Of a DNA stretch of 64,000 bases, positions 51,966-62,413 are shown in pieces (position 1 is the stretch's first letter; each line of letters opens with the position of its first letter). Under the pieces are notes generated by a model. The model had not been told where the DNA came from and did not search any database. It saw nothing but the letters and a program-made list of their open reading frames with translations. Where the stretch lies: NCBI GenBank assembly GCA_963921825.1, contig OY997589.1, forward strand, positions 46,200,638-46,264,637. The letters are read 5' to 3'. Origin of the DNA: Erodium maritimum (taxonomy: Eukaryota > Streptophyta > Magnoliopsida > Geraniales > Geraniaceae). The translations under genes were made by a program, and so were the position numbers.

Positions 51966-54900
51966 ACGGTTGGTGGGGTACTTTAATAGGCATATCTATG
52001 TGTATAAACAACTAGAGGCCCATATGATTCCTTTGATGGACAAAAAGAACAATTTGTTACGACTATTTATTTCTTAAATACTATAGTATGTCTAGATGAG
52101 AGAAAAACTTGTTTGGAGTCCAAATTGTCTCGGACTGGGTTCCCACAGTAGTTGCGGTACTTTAATAGGAATATCTATTTGTATACAGAACTAGAAGCCC
52201 ATATGAGTCCTTTAATGGACAAAAAGAACAATTTGTTACACCTATTGACTTCTTAAATATTATAGTGTATGTTTAAATGAGAGGCTATTTTGTTTTAAGC
52301 CCAAATGGTCTCGAATTGAGTTTTTCCACGATTGGTGGGTTCTTTAATAGGCATATGTATGCCTATACACAAATAGAGGCCCATAGCAGTCCCTTGAGGA
52401 ACAAAAAGAACATTTTGTTACTCCTGGTTTCTTACATATTACAATATGTCTAGATGAAAGACTATATTGTTTCAATCACAAACGGTCTCGGATTTGGGTT
52501 CCCAAGGTTTGTGGGTGTACTTTAATAGGCATATCTATGTGTATAAACAACTAGAGGCCCATATGAGTCCATTGAGGGACAGAAAGAAAAATTTGTTACT
52601 CTTATTTATTTCTTAAATACTATAGTATGTCTAGATGAGAGAAAAACTTGTTTGAAGTCCAAATTTTCTTGGATTGGGTTCCCACAGTAGTTGGGGTACT
52701 TCATTAGGAATATCTATTTGTATAAACAACTAGAAGCTCATATGAGTCCTTTAATGGACAAAAATAAAAATTTGTTACTCCTATTGACTTCTTAAATATT
52801 ATAGTGTATGTTTAGATGAGAGGCTATTTTGTTTTAAGCCCAAATGGTCTCGAATTGAGTTTTTTCACGGTTGGTGGGGTACTTTAATAGGCATATGTAT
52901 GCCTATACACAACTAGAGGCCCATAGGAGTCCCTTGAGGAACAAAAAGAACATTTTGTTACTCATGGTTTCTTACATATTAGAATATGTCTATATGAAAG
53001 ACTATATTGTTTCAATCACAAACAGACTCGGATTTGGGTTCCCAAGGTTTGTGGGAGTACTTTAATAGGCATATCTATGTGTATAAACAACTAGAGGCCC
53101 ATATGAGTCCTTTGAGGGACAAAAAGAACAATTTGTTACTCCTATTGACTTCTTAAATAATATAGTGTATGTTCAGATGAGAGGCTATTTTGTTTTAAGC
53201 CCAAATGGTCTCGAATTGAGTTTTTCCACGGTTGGTGGGGTACTTTAATAGGCATATGTGTGCCCATACACAACTAGAGGCCCATAGGAGTCCCTTGAGG
53301 AACAAAAAGAACATTTTGTTACTCCTGGTTTCTTACATATTACAATATGTCTAGATGAAAGACTATATTGTTTCAATCACAAACGGTCTCGGATTTGGAT
53401 TCCCATGGTTTGTGGGAGTACTTTAATAGGTATATCTATGTGTATAAACAACTAGAGGCCCATATGAGTCCTTTGAGGCACAAAAAGAACAATTTGTTAC
53501 TCCTATTTATTTCTTAAATACTATAGTATGTATAGATGAGAGAAAAACTTGTTTGGAGTCCAAATTGTCTCGGACTGGGTTCCCACAGTAGTTGCGGTAC
53601 TTTAATAGGAATATCTATTTGTATACAGAACTAGAAGCCCATATGAGTCATTTAATGGACAAAAAGAACAATTTGTTACTCCTATTGACTTCTTAAATAT
53701 TATAGTGTATGTTTAGATGAGAGGATATTTTGTTTTAAGCCCAAATGGTCTCGAATTGAGTTTTTACACTGTTGGTGGGGTACTTTAATAGGCATATGTA
53801 TGCCTATACACAACTAGAGGCCCATAGTAGTCACTTGAGGAACAAAAAGAACATTTTGTTACTCCTGGTTTCTTACATATTACAATATGTCAAGATGAAA
53901 GACTATATTGTTTCAATCACAAACGGTCTCGGATTTGGGTTCCCAAGGTTTGTGGGAGTACTTTAATAGGCATATCTATGTGTATAAACAACTAGAGGCC
54001 CATATGAGTCCTTTGAGGGACAGAAAGAACAATTTGTTACTCCTATTTATTTCTTAAATACTATAATAGTATGTCTAGATTAGAGAAAAACTTGTTTGGA
54101 GTCAAAATTGTCTCGGATTGGGTTTCCACAGTAGTTGGGGTACTTTTATAGAAATAACTATTTGTATACACAACTAGAAGCCCATATGAGTCCTTTAATG
54201 GACAAAAAGAACACTTTGTTACACCTATTGACTTCTTAAATATTATAGTGTATGTCTAGATGAGACGCTATTTCTTTTTAAGGCCAAATGGTCTCGAATT
54301 GAGTTTTTCCACGGTTGGTGCGGTACTTTAATAGGCATATGTTTTGCCTATACACAACTAGAGGCCCATAGGAGTCCCTTGAGGAACAAAAAGAACATTT
54401 TGTTATTCCTGGTTTCTTACATATTACAATATGTCTAGATGAAAGACTATATTTTTTCAATCACAAACAATGTCGGATTTTGGGTTCCCAAGGTTTGTGG
54501 GAGTACTTTAATAGGCATATCTATGTGTATAAACAACTAGAGGCACATATGAGTCCTTTGAGGGACAAAAAGAACAATTTGTTACTCCTATTTATTTCTT
54601 AAATACTATAGTATCTCTAGATGAGAGAAAAACTTGTTTGGAGTCCAAATTGTCTCGGATTGGGTTCCCACAGTAGTTGGGGTACTCTAATAGGAATATC
54701 TATTTGTATACACAACGAGAAGCACATATGAGTCCTTTAATGGACAAAAAGATCAAATTGTTAGTCCTATTGACTTCTTAAATATTATAGTGTATCTCTA
54801 GATGAGAGGTTATTTTGTTTTAAGCACAAATGGTCCCGAATTAAGTTTTTCCACGGTTGGTGGGGTACTTTAATAGGCATATCAATGCCTATACACAACT

Positions 54901-56780
54901 AGAGGCCCATAGGAGTACCTTGAAGAACAAAAAGAACATTTTGTTACTCCTGGTTTCTTACATATTACAATATGTCTAGATGAAAGACTATATTGTTTCA
55001 ATCACAAACGGTCTCGGATTTGGATTCCCAAGGTTTGTGGGAGTACTTTAATAGGTATATCTATGTGTATAAACAACTAGAGGCCCATATGAGTCCTTTC
55101 AGGGACAAAAAGAACAATTTGTTACTCCTATTGACTTCTTAAATATTATAGTGTATGTTCAGATGAGAGGCTATTTTGTTTTAAGCCCAAATGGTCTTGA
55201 ATTGAGTTTTTCCACGGTTGGTGGGGTACTTTAATAGGCATATGTATGCCCATACACAACTAGATGCCCATAGGTGTCCCTTGAGGAACAAAAAGAACAT
55301 TTTGTTAGTCCTGGTTTCTTACATATTACAATATGTCTAGATGAAAGACAATATTGTTTCAATCACAAACGGACTCGGATTTGGGTTCCCAAGGTTTGTG
55401 GGAGTACTTTAATGGGCATATCTATGTGTATAAACAACTAGAGGCCCGTATGAATCCTTTGAGGGACAAAAAGAACAATTTGTTACTCCTATTTATTTCT
55501 TAAATACTATAGTATGTCTAAATGAGAGAAAAACTTGTTTGGAGTCCAAATTGTCTCGGATTGGGTTTCCACAGTAGTTGTGGTACTTTATTACGCATAT
55601 CTATTTGTATAACCAACTAGAGGCCCATATGAGTCCTTTGAGGGACAAAAAGAACAATTTGTTACTCCTATTTATTTCTTAAATACTATAGTATCTCTAG
55701 ATTAGAGAAAAACTTGTTTGGAGTCCAAATTGTCTCGTTTTGGGTTCCCACAGTAGTTCGGCTACTTTAATAGGAATATCTATTTGTATACACAATGAGA
55801 AGCACATGTGAGTCTTTTTATGGACAAAAAGATCAATTTGTTAGTCCTATTGACTTCTTAAATATTATAGTGTATCTCTAGATGAGAGGCTATTTTGTTT
55901 TATGCACAAATGCTCCCGAATTAAGTTTTTTCCACGGTTGGTTGGGTACTTTAATAGGCATATGTTTGCCTATACACAACTAGAGGCCCATAGGAGTCCC
56001 TTGAGGTACAAAAAGAACATTTTGTTACTCCTGGTTTCTTACATATTACAATATGTCTAGATGAAAGACTATATTGTTTCAATCACAAACGGTCTCGGAT
56101 TTGGGTTCCCAAGGTTTGTGGGAGTACTTTAATAGGCATATCTATGTGTATAAACAACTAGAGGCCCATATGAGTCCTTTGAGGGACATAAAGAAAAATT
56201 TGTTACTCCTATTTATTTCTTAAATACTATAGTATGTCTAGATGAGAGAAAAACTTGTTTGACGTCCAAATTGTCTTGGATTGGGTTCCCACAGTAGTTG
56301 GGGTACTTTATTAGGAATATCTATTTGTATAAACAACTAGAAGCTCATATGAGTCCTTTAATGGACAAAAATAACAATTTGTTACTCCTATTGACTTCTT
56401 AAATATTATAGTGTATGTTTAGATGAGAGGCTATTTTGTTTTAAGCCCAAATGGTCTCGAATTGAGTTTTTCACTGTTGGTGGGGTACTTTAATAGGCAT
56501 GTATGCCTATACACAACTAGAGGCCCATAGGAGTCCCTTGAGGAACAAAAAGAACATTTTGTTACTCCTGGTTTCTTACATATTACAATATGTCTAGATG
56601 AAAGACTATATTGTTTCAATCACAAACAGACTCGGATTTGGGTTCCCAAGGTTTGTGGGAGTACTTTAATAGGCATATCCATGTGTATAAACAACTAGAG
56701 GCCCATATGAGTCCTTTGAGGGACAAAAAGAACAATTTGTTACTCCTATTGACTAGAGGCCCATATGAGTCCGTTATGGA
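51966..56780 (+). repeat. Diverged terminal part of the forward satellite array
   Basis: A-B-C monomers continue with scattered substitutions, occasional A skips (CTCCTATTGACTTC after C tails near 53140 and 55128) and a 3-bp duplication at about 54063 (CTATAATAGTATG). The last monomer is broken: at 56751-56757 a jump GACTAGAGG removes most of a monomer, and satellite similarity ends at about ATGGA, 56776-56780. Confidence 0.85.
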
Positions 56781-56882
56781 AGCCCTGTTACGGACAACGT
56801 TAGGCTCAGGTCAAACTCAGTTGTTGACTACATAGCGATCACAAAGACTCCTTGGTCTAAGGATACATGACAAGCTACAACA

Positions 56883-56921
56883 CTGAATATGTTCATGACT
56901 TAATCTATGGCACATATTCAG
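56883..56921. other. Inverted repeat, 10-bp perfect arms
   Basis: CTGAATATGT (56883-56892) and ACATATTCAG (56912-56921) are exact reverse complements around a 19-base loop. It could form a stem in a transcript from either strand. No U-run follows to suggest a bacterial-type terminator. Confidence 0.7.
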
Positions 56922-56934
56922 GGCGGGTCGTCCA

Positions 56935-56955
56935 ATATCATGTCCCACATGATAT
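56935..56955. other. Inverted repeat, 9-bp perfect arms
   Basis: ATATCATGT and ACATGATAT flank CCC. It starts 14 bases after the previous inverted repeat, so the two would form adjacent hairpins in RNA. Confidence 0.72.
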
Positions 56956-57416
56956 CTATGATCAGGCCGGAATCCCATTCCAATGACTAACAGAACGTAA
57001 GCCGTAAAGAGCCATCTTTCATACTAGTCGCTTCTAGTGAAGCTTTGTTGACTAGGGACCCATCGAGTGTGATCTATCTCGATCTATGGTTCTATTCGCA
57101 TGGTGGTCATAGATCAGAGCACACATCGATATATTACTCCAACACATAAGTAATATAAAGCCGCTTTAATTTTATTGCTAACGATGATATATACATTTGG
57201 ACATTTAGGATTGAACTACGGGCACTAAGACTAACAGTGTCGTGGGTTGTTTAGGTTATCGAATGTTAGAAATGCATGATACGGGAACGTAGCGAATACT
57301 GGAAATGCATGTGACACTTAGTAGTGTCGTAGGAACAGAGAACTTAGCGTTAACTGATTTACTGGAGGCATATGACCATGCCCGGAGGTTGTTGTGCGTT
57401 TTATTGTTGATTGAGT

Positions 57417-57665
57417 TTGGGTGGCCTTGAGAGCCCGTGTTATTTGTCGTTGAGTTGGGTGGCCTTGAGAGCCCGTGTTAATTATTGCTGAGTCTTGTGT
57501 GGCCATGAGAGCCCGTGTTGTCGTTTTGGTGTTTTGGGTGGCCGTGAGTGCCCGTGGGGTTGTGAACCCGTACTTTATCGTTGGTGTCTTGGGTGGCCAT
57601 GAGGGCCCGTAGGGTCCTTGAACCTGTGTTTGGTTGTCGGTGTTTTGTTGGCCTTGAGTGCCTGT
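57417..57665 (+). repeat. Degenerate 38-56 bp tandem repeat, six copies
   Basis: The core GGCC-T/A/G-TGAG-A/T/G-GCC recurs at about 57423, 57461, 57501, 57540, 57596 and 57650. Spacing is 38-40 bp for the first copies and 54-56 bp for the later ones, which gained a GGGTTGTGAACCCG-like insert. The block is GC-rich relative to the satellite. Similar short tandems are common in untranslated regions of plant LTR elements, but family assignment is not possible here. Confidence 0.75.
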
Positions 57666-57791
57666 GCAGTTGTCACCGGTGTCGTTATTGTCTGTTTGAA
57701 CTTGTTTGTGATTGTGATTGGTTACTGGTTACTGGTGGAGGTTGTGTGGTGTAGTGATACAGGAACGTGGTGGTGGATGGAGAACCTTAGC

Positions 57792-57877
57792 TGGTCGTAC
57801 AACACTTTTTAAGGTTCCAATGGATGAAGATGGAGTCGATGATGGAGATTGCTTCAAATGGTCGTACAACACTTTTT
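57792..57877. repeat. Short direct repeat pair in the LTR-like segment
   Basis: TGGTCGTACAACACTTTTT occurs at 57792-57810 and 57859-57877, 67 bp apart, identical over 19 bases and followed by the similar AAGG and GAAG. Confidence 0.8.
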
Positions 57878-58028
57878 GAAGAATCGAAGTAACTAGGAGG
57901 ATAGATGGTGGATTGAATGACGCCACACAGATTATGGAGAGTCTGTGATAAGTCGAACAAACAACTTCAAGGCTTCGCACACAAGAAGGTTGAATGTGAT
58001 AGATTCTTCCCAGAAGAAAACTCGAATT

Positions 58029-58090
58029 TTTATTTCATAAAACTTGGATAACTTGTCTATTATAATCTGAATATGGACCTTTATATAGGA
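58029..58090 (-). promoter_or_regulatory. Putative LTR promoter and poly(A) signal, minus strand
   Basis: On the minus strand TCCTATATAAAGG (58078-58090) is a good plant TATA box, and AATAAA lies at 58029-58034. This close spacing fits an LTR where transcription starts about 30 bp after TATA and the poly(A) signal sits in or near R. Transcription would run toward lower coordinates, that is antisense into the forward satellite array. Activity is inference. Confidence 0.5.
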
Positions 58091-58401
58091 AAGTAACAAG
58101 ATTCGAATTTAATAGCTTTGGACAACTAAATGACTCTTGGTTTATCAAAATGTTGGAAATCTGCAAATCAGCACAAATAGCTCATTAATGGTCTTGAATT
58201 CATCTCCCTTGCATTGAATAAGTGGCTGATTTGTCTTTGGAAATATGGAACAAGTTGCCTTCATTAATTCCTTGGAAAGTGCCAAAATGCCTTCATTTAA
58301 TTCCTTGGAATGAGCCAAATCAGATTTGTTGGAATCTTGAACTGATTTTGAATGCCTTCTTGATTTCCATTGAGAGCTAGTTTCGATGCCCACATCATGT
58401 A

Positions 58402-58451
58402 GCTAGCCTCCCGACTGGGATCGGGAGAAGCGGAGGGGTTGTGGGCTAGCC
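58402..58451. other. Hairpin flanked by GCTAGCC direct repeats at spacer/array edge
   Basis: CTCCCGA (58408-58414) and TCGGGAG (58421-58427) form a 7-bp perfect stem with a 6-base loop. GCTAGCC occurs at 58402-58408 and again at 58445-58451. The segment sits between the LTR-like DNA and the inverted satellite, which starts at about 58484. It may mark an insertion or rearrangement scar. Confidence 0.55.
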
Positions 58452-59850
58452 TTGGGTGTCAAGGATGGCCGTCGGAGAGTGTCCTTTGGGCTTCAAACAA
58501 AATAGCCTCTCATCTAGACATACACTATAATATTTAAGAAGTCAATAGGAGTAACAAATTGTTATTTTTGTCCATTAAAGGACTCATATGGGCTTCTAGT
58601 TGTATATACAAATAGATATTCCTATTAAAGTACCCCAACTACTGTGGGAACCCGATCCGAGACAATTTGGACTCCAAACAAGTTTTTCTCTCATCTAGAC
58701 ATACTTTAGTATTTAAGAAATAAATAGGAGTAGCAAATTGTTCTTTTTGTCCCTCAAATGACTCATATGGGCCTCTAGTTGCTTATACACATAGATATGC
58801 CTATTAAAGTACTCCCACAAACCTTGGGAACCCAAATCTGAGACCATTTGTGATTGAAACAATATAGTCTTTCATCTACACATATTGTAATATGTAAGAA
58901 ACAAGGGTAACAAAATGTTCTTTTTGTTCCTCAAGGGACTCCTATGGGCCTCTAGTTGTGTATAGACATTGTGCCTATTAAAGTACCACACCGACCGTTG
59001 AAAAACTCAATCCGAGACCGTTTGGGCTTCAAACAAAGTAGCCTCTCATCTAGACATACACTATAATATTTAAGAAGTCAATAGGAGTAACAAATTGTTC
59101 TTTTTGTCCATTAAAGGACTCATATGGGCTTCTAGTTGTCTATACAAATAGATATTCCTATTAAAGTACCCCAACTACTGTGGGAACCCGATCCAAGACA
59201 ATTTGGACTCCAAACAAGTTTTTCTCTCATCTAGACATACTATAGTATTTAAGAAATAAATAGGAATAACAAATTGTTCTTTTTGTCCCTCATAGGACTC
59301 ATATGGGCCTCTAGTTGTTTATACACATAGATATGCCTATTAAAGTACTCCCACAAACCTTGGGAAACCCAAATCCAAGACCGTTTGTGATATAAACAAT
59401 ATAGTCTTTCAACTAGACATATTGAATATGTAAGAAACCAGGAGTAACAAAATGTTCTTTCTGTCCCTAAAGGAACTCCTATGGGCCTCTAGTTGTGTAT
59501 AGACATTGTGCTTATTAATGTACCACACCAACCGTTGAAAAACCCAATCCGAGACCGTTTGTGCTTCAAACAAAATAGCCTCTCATCTAGACATATTATA
59601 GTATTTAAGAAATAAATAGGAGTAACAAATTGTTCTTTTTGTCCCTGAAAAAGGACTCATATGGGCCTCTAGTTGTTTATACACATAGATATGCCGATTA
59701 AAGTACTCGAACAAACCTTGGGACCCCAAATCCGAGACCGTTTCAGCTATGTCTAGTCTTTCATCTAGACATATTGTAATATGTAAGAAACCACGAATAA
59801 CAAAATGTTCTTTTTGTTCCTCAAGGACTCCTATGGGCCTCAAGTTGTGT

Positions 59851-59870
59851 ATAGGCATTAATATGCCTAT
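59851..59870. other. B dyad in inverted array, 4-base spacer
   Basis: ATAGGCAT-TAAT-ATGCCTAT keeps both 8-bp arms although the spacer differs from the forward array's ATCA or TG. Confidence 0.75.
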
Positions 59871-60390
59871 TAAAGTACCCCCACCAACCGTGGAATAACT
59901 CAATTCGAGACCATTTGGGTTTCAAACAAAATAGCCTCTCATCTAGACATACATCATAATGTTTACGAAATCAATAGGAGTAACAAATTGTTCTTTTTGT
60001 CCAATAAAGGACTCATATGGGCTTCTAGTAGTGTATACAAATAGATATTCCTATTAAAGTACCCCAACTACTTTGGGAACATAATCCGTGACTGTTTGGT
60101 CTGCAAACAAGTTTTTCTCTCATCTAGACATCTATTGTATGTGAGAAATAAATAGGAGTAACAAATTGTTCTTTTCGTCCCTCAAAGGACCCATATGGGC
60201 CTCTAGTTGTTTATACACATAGATATGGCTATTAAAGTACTCCCACAAACCTTGGGAACCCAAATCCGAGACCGTTTGTGATTTAAACTATATAGTCTTT
60301 CATCTAGACATATTGTAATATGTAAGAAACCAGGAGTAATAAAATGTTCTTTTTGTTCCTCAAGGGACCCTGATGGGCCCCTAGTTGTGC

Positions 60391-60407
60391 ATAGGCATTA
60401 TGCCTAT
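60391..60407. other. B dyad in inverted array, 1-base spacer
   Basis: ATAGGCAT-T-ATGCCTAT keeps both arms with a spacer of only one base. With the 2- and 4-base forms this gives three spacer lengths around the same arms. Confidence 0.75.
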
Positions 60408-60448
60408 TAAAGTACCCCACCAATCGTGGAAAAACTCAATTCGAGACC

Positions 60449-62413
60449 ATTTGGGCTTCAAACAAAATAGCCTCTCATCTAGACATACACTATAATATTT
60501 AAGAAGTCAATAGGAGTAACAAATTGTTATTTTTGTCCATTAAAGGACTCATATGGGCTTCTAGTTGTATATACAAATAGATATTCCTATTAAAGTACCC
60601 CAACTACTGTGGGAACCCGATCCGAGACAATTTGGACTCCAAACAAGTTTTTCTCTCATCTAGACATACTTTAGTATTTAAGAAATAAATAGGAGTAGCA
60701 AATTGTTCTTTTTGTCCCTCAAATGACTCATATGGGCCTCTAGTTGCTTATACACATAGATATGCCTATTAAAGTACTCCCACAAACCTTGGGAACCCAA
60801 ATCTGAGACCATTTGTGATTGAAACAATATAGTCTTTCATCTACACATATTGTAATATGTAAGAAACAAGGGTAACAAAATGTTCTTTTTGTTCCTCAAG
60901 GGACTCCTATGGGCCTCTAGTTGTGTATAGACATTGTGCCTATTAAAGTACCACACCGACCGTTGAAAAACTCAATCCGAGACCGTTTGGGCTTCAAACA
61001 AAGTAGCCTCTCATCTAGACATACACTATAATATTTAAGAAGTCAATAGGAGTAACAAATTGTTCTTTTTGTCCATTAAAGGACTCATATGGGCTTCTAG
61101 TTGTCTATACAAATAGATATTCCTATTAAAGTACCCCAACTACTGTGGGAACCCGATCCAAGACAATTTGGACTCCAAACAAGTTTTTCTCTCATCTAGA
61201 CATACTATAGTATTTAAGAAATAAATAGGAATAACAAATTGTTCTTTTTGTCCCTCATAGGACTCATATGGGCCTCTAGTTGTTTATACACATAGATATG
61301 CCTATTAAAGTACTCCCACAAACCTTGGGAAACCCAAATCCAAGACCGTTTGTGATATAAACAATATAGTCTTTCAACTAGACATATTGAATATGTAAGA
61401 AACCAGGAGTAACAAAATGTTCTTTCTGTCCCTAAAGGAACTCCTATGGGCCTCTAGTTGTGTATAGACATTGTGCTTATTAATGTACCACACCAACCGT
61501 TGAAAAACCCAATCCGAGACCGTTTGTGCTTCAAACAAAATAGCCTCTCATCTAGACATATTATAGTATTTAAGAAATAAATAGGAGTAACAAATTGTTC
61601 TTTTTGTCCCTGAAAAAGGACTCATATGGGCCTCTAGTTGTTTATACACATAGATATGCCGATTAAAGTACTCGAACAAACCTTGGGACCCCAAATCCGA
61701 GACCGTTTCAGCTATGTCTAGTCTTTCATCTAGACATATTGTAATATGTAAGAAACCACGAATAACAAAATGTTCTTTTTGTTCCTCAAGGACTCCTATG
61801 GGCCTCAAGTTGTGTATAGGCATTAATATGCCTATTAAAGTACCCCCACCAACCGTGGAATAACTCAATTCGAGACCATTTGGGTTTCAAACAAAATAGC
61901 CTCTCATCTAGACATACATCATAATGTTTACGAAATCAATAGGAGTAACAAATTGTTCTTTTTGTCCAATAAAGGACTCATATGGGCTTCTAGTAGTGTA
62001 TACAAATAGATATTCCTATTAAAGTACCCCAACTACTTTGGGAACATAATCCGTGACTGTTTGGTCTGCAAACAAGTTTTTCTCTCATCTAGACATCTAT
62101 TGTATGTGAGAAATAAATAGGAGTAACAAATTGTTCTTTTCGTCCCTCAAAGGACCCATATGGGCCTCTAGTTGTTTATACACATAGATATGGCTATTAA
62201 AGTACTCCCACAAACCTTGGGAACCCAAATCCGAGACCGTTTGTGATTTAAACTATATAGTCTTTCATCTAGACATATTGTAATATGTAAGAAACCAGGA
62301 GTAATAAAATGTTCTTTTTGTTCCTCAAGGGACCCTGATGGGCCCCTAGTTGTGCATAGGCATTATGCCTATTAAAGTACCCCACCAATCGTGGAAAAAC
62401 TCAATTCGAGACC
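60449..62413 (-). repeat. Inverted satellite array, 1965-bp HOR copy 2
   Basis: This copy appears base-identical to copy 1 wherever I compared it, including rare variants such as CCTGATGGGCCCCTAG, TCATCTACACATATTG and TATTAATGTACCACACC. The identity implies very recent duplication or strong homogenisation. Confidence 0.93.

Larger units (their letters stand above)
56781..57320. other. Non-satellite spacer, LTR-like or retroelement-derived, no ORF
   Basis: The sequence shares nothing with the satellite and is more balanced in base composition. It contains two strong hairpins (56883-56921 and 56935-56955) and a TATA-like AATATAAAG near 57151. A degenerate pair of segments shares GAAATGCATG (near 57268 and 57301) and GTAG. 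This resembles untranslated or LTR sequence of a plant retrotransposon, but I cannot name the family and see no integrase, reverse transcriptase or gag motif. Confidence is low for the retroelement label and high for it being non-satellite. Confidence 0.45.
57730..58400 (-). mobile_element. LTR-like segment of a plant retrotransposon, probably solo or truncated
   Basis: Read on the minus strand the segment has the order of a long terminal repeat: an AT-rich U3-like part (58400 to about 58090), a TATA box (58080-58087), an AATAAA signal 46 bp downstream (58029-58034), then a C/T-rich U5-like stretch to about 57740. A 67-bp-spaced direct repeat (TGGTCGTACAACACTTTTT at 57792 and 57859) lies in the U5-like part. 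I see no TG...CA ends with target-site duplication, no clear primer-binding site and no polyprotein, so both limits are approximate. A Copia-type origin is a guess from the layout. Confidence 0.5.
58484..60448 (-). repeat. Inverted satellite array, 1965-bp HOR copy 1
   Basis: The same satellite family appears as reverse complement (CCTATTAAAGTA instead of TACTTTAATAGG). Reading along the plus strand, monomers run A, C, B, A, C, B, C, B, A, C, B: eleven monomers, four trimers with one A missing. Similarity begins in mid-B at TTTGGGCTTCAAAC. The next copy starts 1965 bp later. Confidence 0.92.

Noticed and set aside
1-56780. CRISPR-like array, because of regular repeats
   Set aside because: Whole 180-bp monomers are repeated with no constant short repeat separated by unique spacers, and there are no cas genes.
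57417-57665. Repeated GGCC...GCCCGTG units as tRNA-like or terminator hairpins
   Set aside because: The units are degenerate tandem copies without consistent stem pairing or a following U-tract.
57735-57765. Primer-binding site next to the LTR-like segment
   Set aside because: GTAGTGATACAGG only vaguely resembles the complement of TGGTATCAGAGC, the usual plant initiator-Met site, and lacks the exact match and position expected.
57618-57812. 64-codon plus-strand frame with a hydrophobic stretch in the spacer
   Set aside because: It overlaps the GC-rich minirepeat block and an opposing frame, and the hydrophobicity comes from GTTGT-rich sequence. No family resemblance.
57729-57980. 83-codon minus-strand frame, and 82-codon frame at 58145-58393
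   Set aside because: Both lie in the LTR-like segment on either side of a TATA box and poly(A) signal. The serine/proline-rich text reflects C/T-rich U5-like DNA, with no recognisable domain.
59583-59903. 106-codon minus-strand frame repeated at 61548 and 63513
   Set aside because: It spans a C/B monomer pair of the inverted array and is repeated only because the 1965-bp HOR is repeated. There is no start context, domain or codon signal.
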